A stretch of 64,000 nt of DNA, taken from the NCBI GenBank assembly GCA_050084985.1, contig JBITNC010000001.1:187798001-187862000 (forward strand), written 5' to 3'. The stretch comes from Nageia nagi (Eukaryota > Pinophyta). The position numbers and the translations under genes are program-made. Shown piece after piece: positions 12,452 through 24,960 of the stretch (positions are counted from its first letter, which is position 1; the number at the start of each line of letters is the position of its first letter). The notes beneath the pieces are model-generated. The model was not told where the DNA came from and ran no database searches. It saw only the letters and a program-made list of their open reading frames with translations.

Positions 12452-13401
12452 CAACATTCATAATATTTAAAAGAAAATGCAATAATGAAAAATAAAAACA
12501 CATATAAGTGATTAATATATATATATATTTATGTTGGTTCCTCCCAATGTATAAGTACACCCAATTGTGGCAACCATCTTATCAATTAATTGCAAGGGAA
12601 CATTACAAAGGAAAAAAAATACAAGAATAAGCAATATCCTCAACATCATCTCTAGCCTATACAAGCCTATGAAACACTCCACAACCAACTGTAACAATTT
12701 GAAGTCCTCAAAATAATTAATAGATGTATGAAAACTACTCTTAATCCTCCATGGAACCACAAAACACATCAAATAATCAACTAACATGATCCAACCATAT
12801 AATCAAGCATTTAGGAAGCTTTATAATCAAAAATAGATTCCCCTTAGACTGCAAATGATCGCCTAACTCCCAAGAATGGCTTCATAGCTCCTTAAACCTC
12901 TCCAACTTCCTACGCTCATGTTATAAAATTGCAGCACTAATGCTACGATTCTTACATAATAATTTGAATAAAAAAAATATATAAATATCAAATACGTCCA
13001 AGTGTCCAAACACCAAACTTGAATAGTAAACTCTCCACAAACCTCAGCATTGGAATTATCTTCAATGTTAATGCTACCATACAATGAAATAAGTCAAGTA
13101 TTCCTTGGGTCAAGGCTAGTCATAATCATATCAGAGAAGAAAAAAACATGATCTAGAACTCATCATTTCACCTATAGATATGCCAAAGATGCACATCACC
13201 CCTAGAACTATCATCTCCCATAATCCAAACACTACATTCCTAATAGATCATAGAGTTGGTACTAACTACAATGTTTATGCTAGAATCACTATAACAAAAA
13301 TAATAAAATAAATATAAAATGAAAATTAAACAACATCAAGATCCCAACATGAATATCTATGGTAATAATTCTCACTTAAATACTTGATATTTGGTCCTAC
13401 A
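12452..13401 (-). repeat. 3' LTR of the gypsy element, inner piece
   Basis: It pairs with 23635-24591 of the 5' LTR. Shared blocks include TTGGTTCCTCCCAATGT, CAACATCATCTCTAGCC, CACTCCACAACCAACTG and CAAA.AATCAACTAAC. It ends ...GGTCCTACA at 13401. Confidence 0.88.
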
Positions 13402-13439
13402 AATGCTTACTTTTCAATAAGATAAAGAAATTATTCCTT

Positions 13440-14870
13440 CACCTTAACTTTATCATACCACTTGGCTTTCCTAGGAAACTATCCTCTCAACCCCACTAAC
13501 CAAACTTCTTTTTGTCTCCTCCTTGTAGTACAAAATAGAATCCTCCTTCAACTCATCCATTTTACTTAGAGTTAATTCCTTGATAAATGGTAAATCTTAA
13601 CCCACCACTTTCTCAATTTTAGTCATCATAGATGACTCAAACAATTTTAAGTTCTCTACATTTACAACTGAATAAATATGCATATAAGTAGGCAAATTTA
13701 ATTGGAAGGCATTCTCACTAACTTTCTTAAGAATATCAAATAGTCCATATTTAATAGGTTTCAACTTCTTACTAGATCCTTCTAACCTTTCCTTGCTAAG
13801 ATGAAGCCAAACTTGATCTCCTGCTTGGAATTTATGATCAACTCTATGCTTATCATGTATCGACTTATACTTACTTTGTCTAGTCTTTAGTTGTTCCTAA
13901 ACCTTGAGGTGAACTTGACAAATCTTCTCAATGAACTTATCATCTTGTTATTCTTCCTTCATAATGGTTTCATCAAGATCTTTCTCTTGCCCAAAAATAT
14001 AGTCAAATGGTGATGGTGGAAGGTACCCAAAACATACTTAAAATAGTGATTTACTAGTGTAAGTATAGATTTCCCTATCATATGAATTTCAAATATACAA
14101 AATATTCTCATCCCAAGTCTTTGTATGTTTTCCATAGTACACTCTCAATAGTTGTACTAGTTTCCTTTTCACTACCTCAATTTGTCCATCAGTTTAAGGA
14201 TGAAAAGTAGTACTCTTTTTCATCTTAGTATCCATCTTCTCTTACAAACTAGTCCAAAACATGCCCAAAAATCTATTATCTTTCTTAGAAACAATAGAAG
14301 TAGGCAAACCAAAATGAACCCAAATATAAGGAAAGAAAAGTTTTGATGCATCTTAACTAGAAATAGTCTGCTTACATGGAACTAAAACATACATCTTCCT
14401 AAACCAATCCACCATAAAAACTTAGTAGTCATATCCCTTATTAGACATAGGTAATCCACCCACAAAATCCATGTATATGCTCTCCCAATAACCCAATATC
14501 TTATTAGAAAAAGAAGTGGTTCATACAAACTAAACTTTATGTTGCAACAGTTACTAGTGCAACACATCATACAACCCCTAATATATTTTGCAACTTATTC
14601 TTGAATCTTCCAAGCCAATACACATACCTTTTAATATTTTTCAATATCTTACCAAATCCAAATATGACCAACTATGTGGGATGAATGTTCTTCTCTGATT
14701 AACTAAATCCTCTCTAAAGAATACATAGATTGTTAAACTTGTAAAGAAATCCATCCTTCAAATGAAAATTAGTATCCTCATCACAAACTTTTCAATAAGA
14801 TTGCTTCAAATTTAGATAAACATATTTAAATTTTAAATAATGCAAATAATCTTATTGATATGCTTCCTAA
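13440..14870 (-). pseudogene. Integrase of the gypsy element
   Basis: Minus-strand frames carry the H2C2 zinc region (IRGCMMCC, about 14565), then the core: ..YMDFVGGLPMS.KG.DY (about 14440-14480), HFGLPTSIVSKKD (about 14290-14330), and FHP.TDGQIEVVKR with the catalytic Glu (about 14160-14200). The C-terminal part follows with VCFGYLPPSPFDYIFGQEKD and AGDQVWLHLSKER (about 13820), near the usual GDxVxL..K chromo-type tail. Many codons for Trp, Gln or Arg are now stops. The match to plant Ty3/gypsy integrases is unmistakable in order and spacing. Confidence 0.85.
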
Positions 14871-15065
14871 AAAAAAGGATAAAACTTCATCACAATACTC
14901 AAACCTGAAACACTCTAGTATCCTAACATTGGCACTAATATCAATGTTGGCATTGGTGGTATTGAAAACATATCTATAATTTTATTTGTGTTTCATTTCT
15001 TATATTTGATTATGAGATGAAATTATTTTAAAAATCCCATATAATAAAAATGCCTTGTCTATTGT

Positions 15066-17132
15066 TGTAATGCCTAATTTCTTGCAACTAAACCACTCAA
15101 CACACCTTGTGAGTAATTCAAGGATAAATATGTATTACTATACTAATTTTCCTATGTTGTAATGTGACAAATTGATACGATATGGGGTAAGAAAATGTTA
15201 TGTGTGCTTAATGTCTCTAAATGATGTCTAAACCTTGAAATGAAGACAAATGTTATTGGGAAACCTCAAATCACAATCCCTTAAGGCCTTGTGATAAATC
15301 AAGAAGGGTGAAACCCCAACTCAACAAGAGAGTAGACCCCCTAATCTTCAATCAACAAGATGATATAAATAAGTGATATGCCTATAATGCAAATGATATG
15401 ACAAATCATGAGAAAGTAACAAGAACTATTAACTATGAAAAGATGTTAACAAGTATTGACAAGATCTACAATAAAGATTCAAAATATATAATAAAAAAGA
15501 CTATAGGTACCTATAGATAAAGTATTCTAAAACTATATGGGTAATTTGCCTAAACAATGGTGAATCTAAGATAATTTAAAGTAATAAATAAAAAATGAAG
15601 CTCAAACCCTAAGGTTAGACCTTAAAGGTCAAAACCCTAGGTTGAAACCCTAAGTAAATGCCTTGGCCTACAATTCTTATATGATAATTAGTTAACAAAA
15701 TATACAATATCAATGGAGGATACAAGATTTTAATTATGGATTAAGATATGATCAAAACCTACAAAAACTTTAAAATCAACCATCAATATTAGAATGATCT
15801 TAAAGCCACAAAGATACCTCAATCCATTATGAATGGATAATTGATCTAAAGGATACAAGGTGTATGCTTAAAATTTAATGTTGAAATCCTTAAAATGATA
15901 CCGCAATGCTCATATTCATGCTCAAAATGCTCATTACTCAAATATTGCTCATGAAAAATGAAGTTCCAATCCTTGAAAAGTAATCCCAAGTCACCTACTT
16001 ATAAACAAAATAGTCAAGATCATTTGGATGACTATGACCTATTAGATCATATGAATGATTAGCAAATCATCTAGATAACTAGAAAATAATGTTAAAATGT
16101 TACTAAGTGTCGAAATGTCATCAATTGAACCTACAAAAAATGCTACATAACATGTTAGTTTGACATGATAATATATGATAGCCTAATGTTGTAAATATCT
16201 ATAAAACATCTTTATAAGGTAAAAATATGATTTTAGGATGTTTATAGTTGCCCCTTTCTTTGTTGAGCTTCAAGATCTGCAAGAAGCTTAGTACAAAAAA
16301 TGGTATGATAAGTTGATATTCAATAATAATAATGATATGTAAGAATAAAATGAATAGGATGGATCTAGTTTCGATGCATGATAGGTCATATAATATCACC
16401 ATGAACATCCAAATAGAATCTAATTTCAGTGCATGATAGGTCAAATAAGACTAAGCCAAACATAATGATAATGACCTGCAAAAATCTACCAAATAGATCA
16501 AATAATCTTTGAAATAAGAAAGAAAAATTATAATCTAACCCAATCTAATGTAATCTAATTATGAAAAGGGAAATGATTTTTTTTCCCTAGCTATTGAAGG
16601 GTAACAAGAAAGTAAATGATCTTTTCTTTTTCCCAACAGTTGAAGGGGGTTTAATTCTGCTTTTCTTGAGAAATAAAAGGGAAAAAAAATGATCTCTCCT
16701 TTTGCCTAGAAGCTAAAGGATAATGACTAAATGATCTCTACTTTTCCCTTACAGTTGAAGCAAAGTGATCGTAGGCTCAAAGAACTACCAAGCATTGGAC
16801 CGTAGCACATAAGCATATGATGCTTGAATAAAATACCAAATGATCTCTTCTTGGCCCTAGCAATTAAAGGGTATCTGGTTAATGATAGTTATTATAGGCT
16901 CATATACCTACCAAGCATTCAATCGTAGCACCTAGGCATATGATGCTTGAACAAGAGAAGTACCAACATTGACCATAATGATGTTTGACTATGTTGATTT
17001 CCAATCTATCATGTCAAAAACAATCATCCAGTGAACACTCACCATGCATAAATTTTGACCATCCATATGAGGTGCCCCTAATGAGATTCAATATTGTGCC
17101 TAATAATAATTTATAAAAAATTGAACAAAATG
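15066..17132 (+). repeat. Left inverted arm
   Basis: It matches the reverse complement of 18473-20550. Near the outer end both arms read GCAACTAAACCACTCA and TGTAATGTGACAAATTGA; both also carry the AAACCCTAAGGTT block. Inner parts hold about five degenerate copies of a unit like AAATGATCTCTACTTTTCCC (16560-16770) and a two-copy motif with CATATGATGCTTGAA (16785-16950). Confidence 0.85.
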
Positions 17133-18472
17133 GTAGTAAATGAAGCTCTCCCTCGAAAACAGAAAGGTGTGATGGTCTACAAAACATGGCATCTAACTGA
17201 TTGATAAAAGATCAAAAAAATGATGGAAATTACCTCAAAAATAAAGTGATAACAATATAGATAGAATCATCCAAGCAATTGAAAATTGTATATATAAATA
17301 GGGTTCATACCTAATCATCTGAATGACTATGGGTCATTCAAAAACCTAATACATGGAAAGAAAGAATAATAAAAAGAAAAATTAGGGTTTAATAGGTCAA
17401 TTTTCAAAATGTGTTTTGAAATTATTATGCTATGAGTGATCAACATTTTAAGAGATGATGATTGTGGACCTGATGATAGTAATTGCTTGATAAGTTGGCA
17501 TTTATGGCGAGATGGTGAGTGGGAAAGTAAAGCTTAGTGTGTAGGAAAAAAAGAGTTTACTAGAAGAGTATTGTGATTGCTAGATTGGGAGTGGTAACAC
17601 ATGGTCAAACATGAGTGGGAAGAGTTTACCAACTTATGGTAGCAGCAATCCCAAGACCCGACAATAGAGGGCCTAGGGAATAACCCCCAAACAAAAGGGT
17701 AGGGTGTTATCTATTTATTGTAAAGAATGCAAATGTTACATAGTTAAAATAGAAGAGTTTGTTTATAGTTGATGTGTAAATAAGAAAATATAGAATAGTG
17801 TAGGTTAGAGTGAAACTATGGGCATGGAATTACAAACCAATGATTGGAAATTGTGGTCAAACAAACAAGTTAGGATTTGTACAAATAAATGTGGAAAAAT
17901 ACACCTCCATATGCATTTGAATGTAAACAATGATGGTAGTAAGCTTTAATTATACTATTGGGCTAAGATTTCTATGGGATTATATGTTGAGGAAAACATA
18001 CATCAACAGGCCAACGATTGAATTTATATGTACAAATAATGTAATAAGAAAAAAAGGTTTTAGATGAACATGTATGGAAGCTTGAACATAAGGAGTCATG
18101 AATAAAAATACCAAAATATCCTTGACATAGGTGTAAAAGAAATAAAAAATATGGTAAAGTGTGATGAGGGTTTAACAAAACAAAACCCACTAAGTCAACA
18201 TCACTTAATTTTGCTTTAAGATTAAAATGAACATATAGTTGATTCACAAGTGCAGTATGCAATGATTGGGTAAATTTATACATATGTAGAACATGTTCAT
18301 AATGTTATGCTGACCATTTTTATTTTTAAATTTAAATTATATTATTATTTTTTCTCTCTCTATTTTAGAAAAGAAAAATAATAGATAATAATATTGTTAA
18401 AGAGAAAATTACATTAATCATTGAATATGAAATCATAAAAATTATATTTTTATTTAATTAATATAATTGGTT
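17133..18472. other. Spacer between the inverted arms
   Basis: No domain can be read on either strand. The longest open frame here, at 17972-18283 on the minus strand, looks like chance. I could not find a primer-binding site or polypurine tract beside either arm. Confidence 0.5.
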
Positions 18473-20550
18473 TACCATTTTGGTCAAATTTTTACCTTGC
18501 CAAGTTCATTACTGGACTTCATCAAGGGCACATCGAATGCATGGTTGAATTTTTTGGATGGTGAGTGTTCATTGGATGATTTTTGTTCAACATGATTGAT
18601 TGGTAATCAACATACTCAAGCATCATCATGGTCAACATAGGCATTTCTCTTATTGAAGCATCGTATGCCTATGTGCTATGGTCTAACCATTGGTAGGTAT
18701 GTGAGCCTATTTCCATTTATCCTTTAGCTGCTAGGGAGATCATTTGGAATTTTATCCAAGCATCGTATGCCTATGTGCTATGATCCAATGCTTGGTAGGT
18801 CTACGAGCCTACGATCACTTCCCTTCAATTATTGGGGCAAAGAAGAGATCATTTATTTTTCTTGCTTCTATTTGATTATTGGGACATAGCAGAATAAAAC
18901 TCCCTTGATATTTTGGGGTAAAGTAGAGATAATTTACTTTCTTATGACCCTTCAACTATTGGGGTAAAGTAGAGATCATTTACTTTCTTATTACCCTTCG
19001 ACTATTGGAATAAAGTAGAGTTAATTTTTCTTTTTGTACTTAGATTAGATTAGGTTATATTAGAGTTTTGCTTTGGTTTCAAAGACTATTTGGTCTATTT
19101 GACATATTTTTTGCATGTCATTATCATGGTGTTCAACTTAGTATTATACAACTTATCATGTACCGAAATTGATTTAGTTGGATTATCATTGGGTTCGACT
19201 CAATCTTATGCAGCCTGTCATAGGTCAAAATCAAACTTAATTGGATATTTAGGGTGACCTTATACAAATTGTCATGTGCTAAAAATAGATTCGTCCTTAT
19301 TGTTTTATGCTTACATATCATTATCATTATTGAGTATCTATTCATCATATCATTTATTTTTGTACTAAGCTTCTTGCAGGTCTCAAAGCTTAACAAACAA
19401 AGGTGCAATTGTAAACACCTTAAAATCATATTTTATCTTAACTTATACTATTATATCATATCATTTTGAACTAATGAATGATGCAACATTTATTGCAAGT
19501 ACAATCAATGATATTGCAATACTTAGATAATTTTTCATAATATTTTTTAGTTGTCTAGATGATTTGCTAATCGTTCAAATGATCCTACAAGCCATAATTG
19601 TTTGGACAATCCTGACTATTATGTTTATAAAAAGGTGACTTATGATCACTTTTAAATACTTACACTTCATTTTTCATGAGCAATCTTCAACTTATGATCA
19701 TTTTGAGTACGAATATGAGCCTTATGACATCATTTGAAGATTTTCAACATCAAATCTTGAGCATACATCTTTGGGCATTTGGCTCTATTCTCCATTCATA
19801 ATGGATTGAGGTATCTTTGTGGCTTTAAGATCATTATAATATTGATGGTTGATTTCATGAGTTTTTACAGGTTTTGATCATATCTTAAGCCATAATTAAA
19901 ACTTATATCCTCCATTGCTATTATGCATTTGCTTAATTGATTATCATATAGGCATCATAGGCTAAAGGATTTACTTAGGGTTTCAACCTAGGATTTTAAC
20001 CTTTAAGGTCAAACCTTAGGGTTTGAGATTCATTTATCATTTATTAGTCTAAATTATCTTAGATCCATAATTGTTTAGAAAAATTACCCATATATTTGTG
20101 GCATATTTTTTCTATAGGTGCATATAGTCTTGTTTATTATTTATTACATATCTTGAATCTTTATTGTATATCTTGTCAATACTTGTTGACATATTTTCCT
20201 TGTCTTGTGATTTGTCATATCATTTTCATCATAGACATCTCACTTATTTCTATCATCGTGTTGATTGAGGATTAGTGGGCCTACTCTATTGTTGAGTTGG
20301 GGTTTCTCCCTTCTTTATTGATCACAAGGCCTCAAGGGCTTGTGATTTGAGGTTCCCCAATAACATTTATCTTTATTTTAGGGTTTAACCATCATTTAAA
20401 CACATCTAGCACAAAGGAAATTTTCTTCCCACATATCATGTCAATTTGTCACATTACAACATATGAAAATTAGTATAATTATGTATATTTATCCTTGAAT
20501 TGATCATAAGGTGTGCTGAGTGGTTTAGTTGCAATAAATTAGACATTACA
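18473..20550 (-). repeat. Right inverted arm
   Basis: The inverted partner of 15066-17132. It keeps the same internal order: AAGCATCGTATGCCTATGTG in two copies (18656 and 18752), the GGGGTAAAGTAGAGAT repeats (18830-19030) and the AACCTTAGGGTTTGAG block (about 20012). Shared internal repeats show that the arms were copied as whole units. Confidence 0.85.
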
Positions 20551-21790
20551 ATTGTAAATTGGATTGAGTTTGCAAATATTACAAAGGTCGATGATCAATA
20601 TGAATGACAAATTCTCTTCCCATCAAATAATGCTTCCACTACTTAACATCCTAAAATAGAGAAAATAACTCCATGTCATAAGTAGTATAATTCATCATGG
20701 CTCCACTAAACTTCCCTAGATGATAATAAATAGGCTTCCTTCCTTGCATAAAAACTACCCCCATGGTATAATTAATTGCATTAGTCTCAATTTCAAATGG
20801 TTGTTGCAAATTAGGAATTGTCAATATAGGTGCATTCACTATCTTTTCCTTCAAAGAGTCAAAAGATAATTAAATGGACCTATTATTGGTACTATCATAC
20901 AATGGATAAGTAATGTTAGAAAACTCATAAATGAATTTCCTAAGGTATTGAACAACCCCCAAGAAACATTTCATTTCAACTATAGTATTTGTCCTAGGCC
21001 ACTCTATAATGACTCTAATTTTCTTAGGGTCTATCTTAAGTTGAACCTTATTAATAACATCTCCTAAGTACAACAAATAACACTTTTCAAACTCGCACTT
21101 GCTCATTTTCAAAAGAAACTTCTCATTCTTCAAATTTTGGAGTACTTCTCTAAGATGTACTTGATGTCTATCCTAGGAATTACTATAAATGATAATATCA
21201 TCTACGTAGATAACAATAAAGGAATTAATAAAAGGTATGAGAAATTCATTCATTACTCTCATGAAAGTATTTGGTGCATTTCATAGGCCAAAAGGTAACA
21301 AAAGCCACTCAAACAAGTCTTATCTTGTATTGAAAGTGATTGTCCAAATGTTCTCCTCCTTGATCCTCACTTGATGATATCCACTCCTAAGATCCAATTT
21401 AGAGAAATACATTTCCCCTTATAATCAATCCATAATATCATCAATGCAAGGCAAAAAATAATGATTCTTGACGTAATTTTATTAAATGCTTGATAATCAA
21501 CACATATCCTCCAAGATCCATCCTTCTAGGTACCATAACCATATGTGACCTGCATAGAGAGGTGTTAAGTATGATTACCCCTTGGTCAAAAAACTCCTAG
21601 ATTTGTTACTTAATTTTCTCACACTCCATAATTGATTTTTTATACAACCCAATATTTGGAAGAGGCGAATTAGGAATTAATTAAATCTCATGTTAAGTAT
21701 TTTTCTTAGGTGGTAATCCTTTCGAATTAGGAAAAACCTCTTGAAACTCATGCAAAAGGGTTTGCACTTCCATCTATTGTGGGTTGAGTG
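20551..21790 (-). pseudogene. Reverse transcriptase and RNase H of the gypsy element
   Basis: In minus-strand order: LLHEFQEVFPNSKGLPPK (about 21750), the RT palm with VIYVDDIII (21191-21216, catalytic YVDD), and the thumb with KMSKCEFEK..YLGDVI, then FLGVVQYLRKFI (20870-21133). The RNase H start follows with APILTIPNLQQPFEIETNA (20651-20854) and FVIHIDHRPL (about 20590-20620). The frame runs straight into the inverted-repeat element at 20550 and resumes beyond it at 15060-14930 with TRHFYYMGFL..FHLIIKYKK. Frameshifts and stops occur throughout the RT fingers. Confidence 0.9.
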
Positions 21791-21946
21791 TTGGCACTAG
21801 TTGTAGCATTGATGTTGTCATACTCTTGATCTACAATGCCAACGTTATCCCAATAGAACTATTATCAATTGATCTAATGATTATAAAGATAAACCTCTTA
21901 CTAGCATTGATAAGTCTCTTTGCTTGGTTTGTTATAACCAAATTCA

Positions 21947-22300
21947 TTCACTTTTGGCTTTTATAGGAATTAACATCATAGAATTTTTCATATTTAACCA
22001 CCTTATATCGATTCAACCTTTTGAAAAAAATGGCATATCTTTCCCAGAGATAAGCATTTCCAGACACAACACCATAATTATCAAGAGGCACTACATTATT
22101 AACTACTTCATCAATGAATCTTTTATTTATTGCAAAGGTCAAGCTAAATTATTTTATGACTTGCAACTTAACATCTTTATGCAACCATCCTAGAGGATAT
22201 GGATGAGGATAGTTATAAATCTTCAACCCTAACTTGTTCACAAAGTATTAAGTAATGAGGTTAACTTGTGATCTAGGATTAAAGATTGAATCAATTTTTT
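21947..22300 (-). pseudogene. Protease region of the gypsy element
   Basis: The minus strand reads FNPRSQVNLIT, where functional copies have DSGATHNLI-like residues, then LGWLHKDVKLQVIK. The conserved post-protease stretch is VVPLDNYGVVSGNAYLWERY, followed by the KYEKFYDVNSYKSQK part. The active Asp is gone (D.SG became NPRS), so the protease is dead by sequence. Confidence 0.75.
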
Positions 22301-22423
22301 TCTTCTTTGCTTGAATTTTTATATTGAAGAGTTGCATCTTCTTTTCCTCTCCATCATGTTCCTTCATAATGATCTCAACCTCCTTGTCAACCTTATGAAC
22401 TGCTACACCAGTATTGTCATCGT

Positions 22424-23352
22424 CTATCTTAGAATTGTCATCAACACTCTCACTCTTGGTGACCATAACATTCTTCTTCTTATAATTCTTCTTTCTATGT
22501 GGATTTTAGAATGGTCATCCCTATCACAATGTGAACAATGCTTATTTCCTTCATCTTTCTTGGTAGTATTTGTAGTCTTTTTTCTCTTATTTCCTTCCCT
22601 TACCTTTATCTTGATATTTACCCTTATCAAGTCCATTATTTTTATGTTACTTCTTATTGGAGTAATAATCTTGCTTCTTCTTATTTCCATCGTCATCTAG
22701 GTATTGTGATTGCACACTCACTTGATCCAAATCTAATAGATTGAATAACATTAGGGTTCTTCTCAAATGACTATGGAGCCTGCCAACATACTTCATCAAA
22801 CCTATAGATCTTTTAAATAAATCCCCAATAAGCTATCTTGCTTTCTTGAAAATATTATCCTCTTTGTTGTCTAAAATATTTCCATTTAATGAGTTGATTA
22901 TTGTGATGACCCAACAAATAGAACTACTCTCTAAGTATTTTCAATAACTTCTCCATTGAAGAGATAGGTAGTAGGTTTTCATGCTTGAGGCATTCCATAT
23001 GGCCTTCCCACCAAACTAATGCATGACCACCCATTTTTAGCCTTGTAAAGGAAATTTTATGAACATCATTTACAACATCATGGATTTGGAAGTATACCTC
23101 TAACTGTTTCAACTAGTTGTTCAATTTTTTAGCATCAACTTCACCTCCATATGTAGGAATGTCCACCTTGGCTTCCACTTTGAAAGGCACCACTGAGGAA
23201 GAAAAGGTTGGAACCTCATATCTCTCCTCACTCCTATTTGGATATTTTTGTTCTTCATTTCAAGGTTGTCTACTCTTCATCAATGTCTCCATAAGATGAT
23301 TAAGGTTGCCCTCCATTGCCATGAATCTTCTCTCAAAGTTTGATTTTGACAT
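22424..23352 (-). pseudogene. gag of the gypsy element
   Basis: The start is set at ATG 23352 (MSKSNFERRFMAMEGN), 153 bp inside the primer-binding site. Then come PFKVEAKVDIPTYGGEVDA (about 23140-23200) and the gag core LEVYFQIHDVV..ISFTRLKMGGHALVWWEG (22924-23112). The zinc knuckle is HCSHCDRDDHSK (22511-22544), after which the frame shifts and the last Cys is lost. Length and order fit a plant Ty3/gypsy gag. Confidence 0.85.
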
Positions 23353-23504
23353 TGATATGCCCTAAATGATTAGTTCTTCTATAAATATTTCTATGGAAGA
23401 GTTTGTAATTCTTCTTTCAATATTTGGATTCAAAGGAAGTAAATCAAGATTCTATGATCTTCTACCATGCATCGATAATCTCCAAGAAACTCAAACTTAC
23501 ATTG

Positions 23505-23512
23505 TGATACCA
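23505..23512 (-). other. Primer-binding site of the gypsy element
   Basis: The minus strand reads TGGTATCA two bases after the LTR end, matching the 3' end of initiator tRNA-Met as in many plant LTR elements. Downstream bases (CAATGTAA) no longer match well. Confidence 0.75.
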
Positions 23513-23514
23513 TA

Positions 23515-24591
23515 TGATTTGTAAATACCTTAATCTTATAGCTTTCAAAGGATCGTTAAATATAGATTTTTAAAAAATCAATGTGTCTATATTGTTAACA
23601 AATCATAAAATACCCATTTAAATCACTATGTATGGAACATCCATAATACTAAAAGAAAAATATAATAATGGAAAATGAAAACACACACACAAATGATTAA
23701 TACAAATATTTATATTGGTTCCTCCCAATGTGGAAGTACATCCAGTTGTGGTAGCCTTATTATCAAGAAATTGCAAGTGAACATTACAAAGGACAAGAAG
23801 AAAAGAGTAAGCAATACCTTCAACATCATCTCTAGCCACTAAGCCTCTAAAGCACTCCACAACCAACTGAAATAGTTTAAACTCCTCAAAATAATTAAGA
23901 CACATAGAAAAAATTCTCTTAACACACCAAAGAACCACAAAATACATCAAACAATCAACTAACACCAACCAACCACACAATGAAGCATCTAGGAAGCTTT
24001 ATAACCAAAAATCGATGTCCTTTGGACTTCAAGCGATCATACAACTCCAAAGAACAACTTCATAACTCCTCAAACCTCTTCAACTTCCCATAATTATGTT
24101 CTAGAATGGAAACTCTGGTGTTGAGGTTCTTACACATGAATTTGAACAGAAAGAAAAATATGTAGATCACATATGTCCAAGTGTAAAAATGCTAAACCTA
24201 AATAGTATACTCTCTAGAGACCTTATTGTTGGTGTTATCTTCAATGTTGATGTTACCAAATAATGTAATAAGTTGAGTAATTCTCAAGTCAAGGATGGTT
24301 ATAGTTAAGTCACAAATATAAAAGACAAAACATGATCCAGAACCCATCAATTCACCTCCAGACATGCCAAAGATGTACATAACTCCTTGAACTATCATCT
24401 CCCATAATTTGGATAATCGATTCCTCATAGATCATAACACTAGTGCTAACTACAATGTTGATAATAACATCACTACCAAAAAATAACAAAAAAAATATCA
24501 CATACAAAGTAAACAATATCAGGATCCCAACATGAAGATCTCTAGTATCAATCTTCACTCAAAGACTTGAACTATGGATAATTGATCAACA
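23515..24591 (-). repeat. 5' LTR of the gypsy element
   Basis: 1,077 bp with plus-strand ends TGATTTG...GATCAACA. It aligns along its length with the split partner LTR (5015-5132 plus 12452-13401). Visible substitutions and small indels are numerous. Confidence 0.88.
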
Positions 24592-24960
24592 ATCACTTTC
24601 TGTTGGAGGTAGGTGTCCTTATATAAAGTATGATGTAGTTTTGGTCTTCATAATTCATCCATGATTTCAAAGTGTGGGTAGCCCTAAACATGCAATGAAA
24701 TTGACCTCAAATTTCATTGTAGATGTGAAAAATGAATATAAAATGCTCTTTAATCTTTGGTTCCATGTTGCATAGTTTGTATTTATGTTGGTCTCTAGAG
24801 ATATAATAGCCTACCTTGATATGTAAATGGTGTGAGAAAATCCTTTTCAGGTTAAGGGGGAAACAAAGACTATGTGATATATGTAACTTTATGTAATCTG
24901 GGATGATAATAGAAGCATTATCTAGTTTCACATAAACCTAAAAATAATGCAAGAGATTTA
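24592..24960. other. Flank between the gypsy LTR and a LINE remnant
   Basis: No domain seen. Some of it may be LINE 3' untranslated sequence, because the LINE to the right reads toward it. Confidence 0.4.

Larger units (their letters stand above)
15066..20550. mobile_element. 5.5-kb inverted-repeat element with LTR-like ends
   Basis: The element starts TGTAATG and ends CATTACA and is flanked by the 5-bp duplication ATTGT (15061-15065 and 20551-20555). Removing it and one ATTGT restores the gypsy RNase H frame exactly: ..TQSNLQ joins a stop in place of Gln, then TRHF. Arms of about 2.07 kb (15066-17132 and 18473-20550, inverted) surround a spacer of about 1.34 kb. TG...CA ends with a 5-bp duplication are the mark of LTR-element integrase. 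Yet the ends are inverted copies over 2 kb, not direct LTRs. I see no transposase, RT or gag. Arms differ by scattered substitutions and small indels, so the event is old. Confidence 0.85.
5015..24591 (-). mobile_element. Ty3/gypsy LTR retrotransposon carrying two nested insertions
   Basis: A full-length but dead minus-strand Ty3/gypsy element. In transcription order it has the 5' LTR (23515-24591), a primer-binding site (23505-23512), gag (from 23352), zinc knuckle, protease, RT, RNase H, integrase (to about 13440) and the 3' LTR. The 3' LTR is split into 5015-5132 and 12452-13401 by another element. RNase H is split at 20551/15065 by an inverted-repeat element. Without the insertions and duplicated target sites it is about 6.8 kb, a normal length. 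The rejoined 3' LTR (about 1068 bp) agrees with the 5' LTR (1077 bp). I could not confirm a target duplication at the outer ends (TCTAT left, ATCAC right). The plus-strand left terminus now reads TA where its partner LTR has TG. Confidence 0.88.

Noticed and set aside
15600-15660. AAACCCTAAGG-like blocks as telomeric repeats
   Set aside because: Only a few imperfect copies occur, mirrored in both arms of the inverted-repeat element; no true TTTAGGG array is present.
17972-18283. A 103-codon frame in the spacer of the inverted-repeat element as a transposase
   Set aside because: No catalytic motif, low complexity typical of AT-rich chance frames, and no extension in neighbouring frames.
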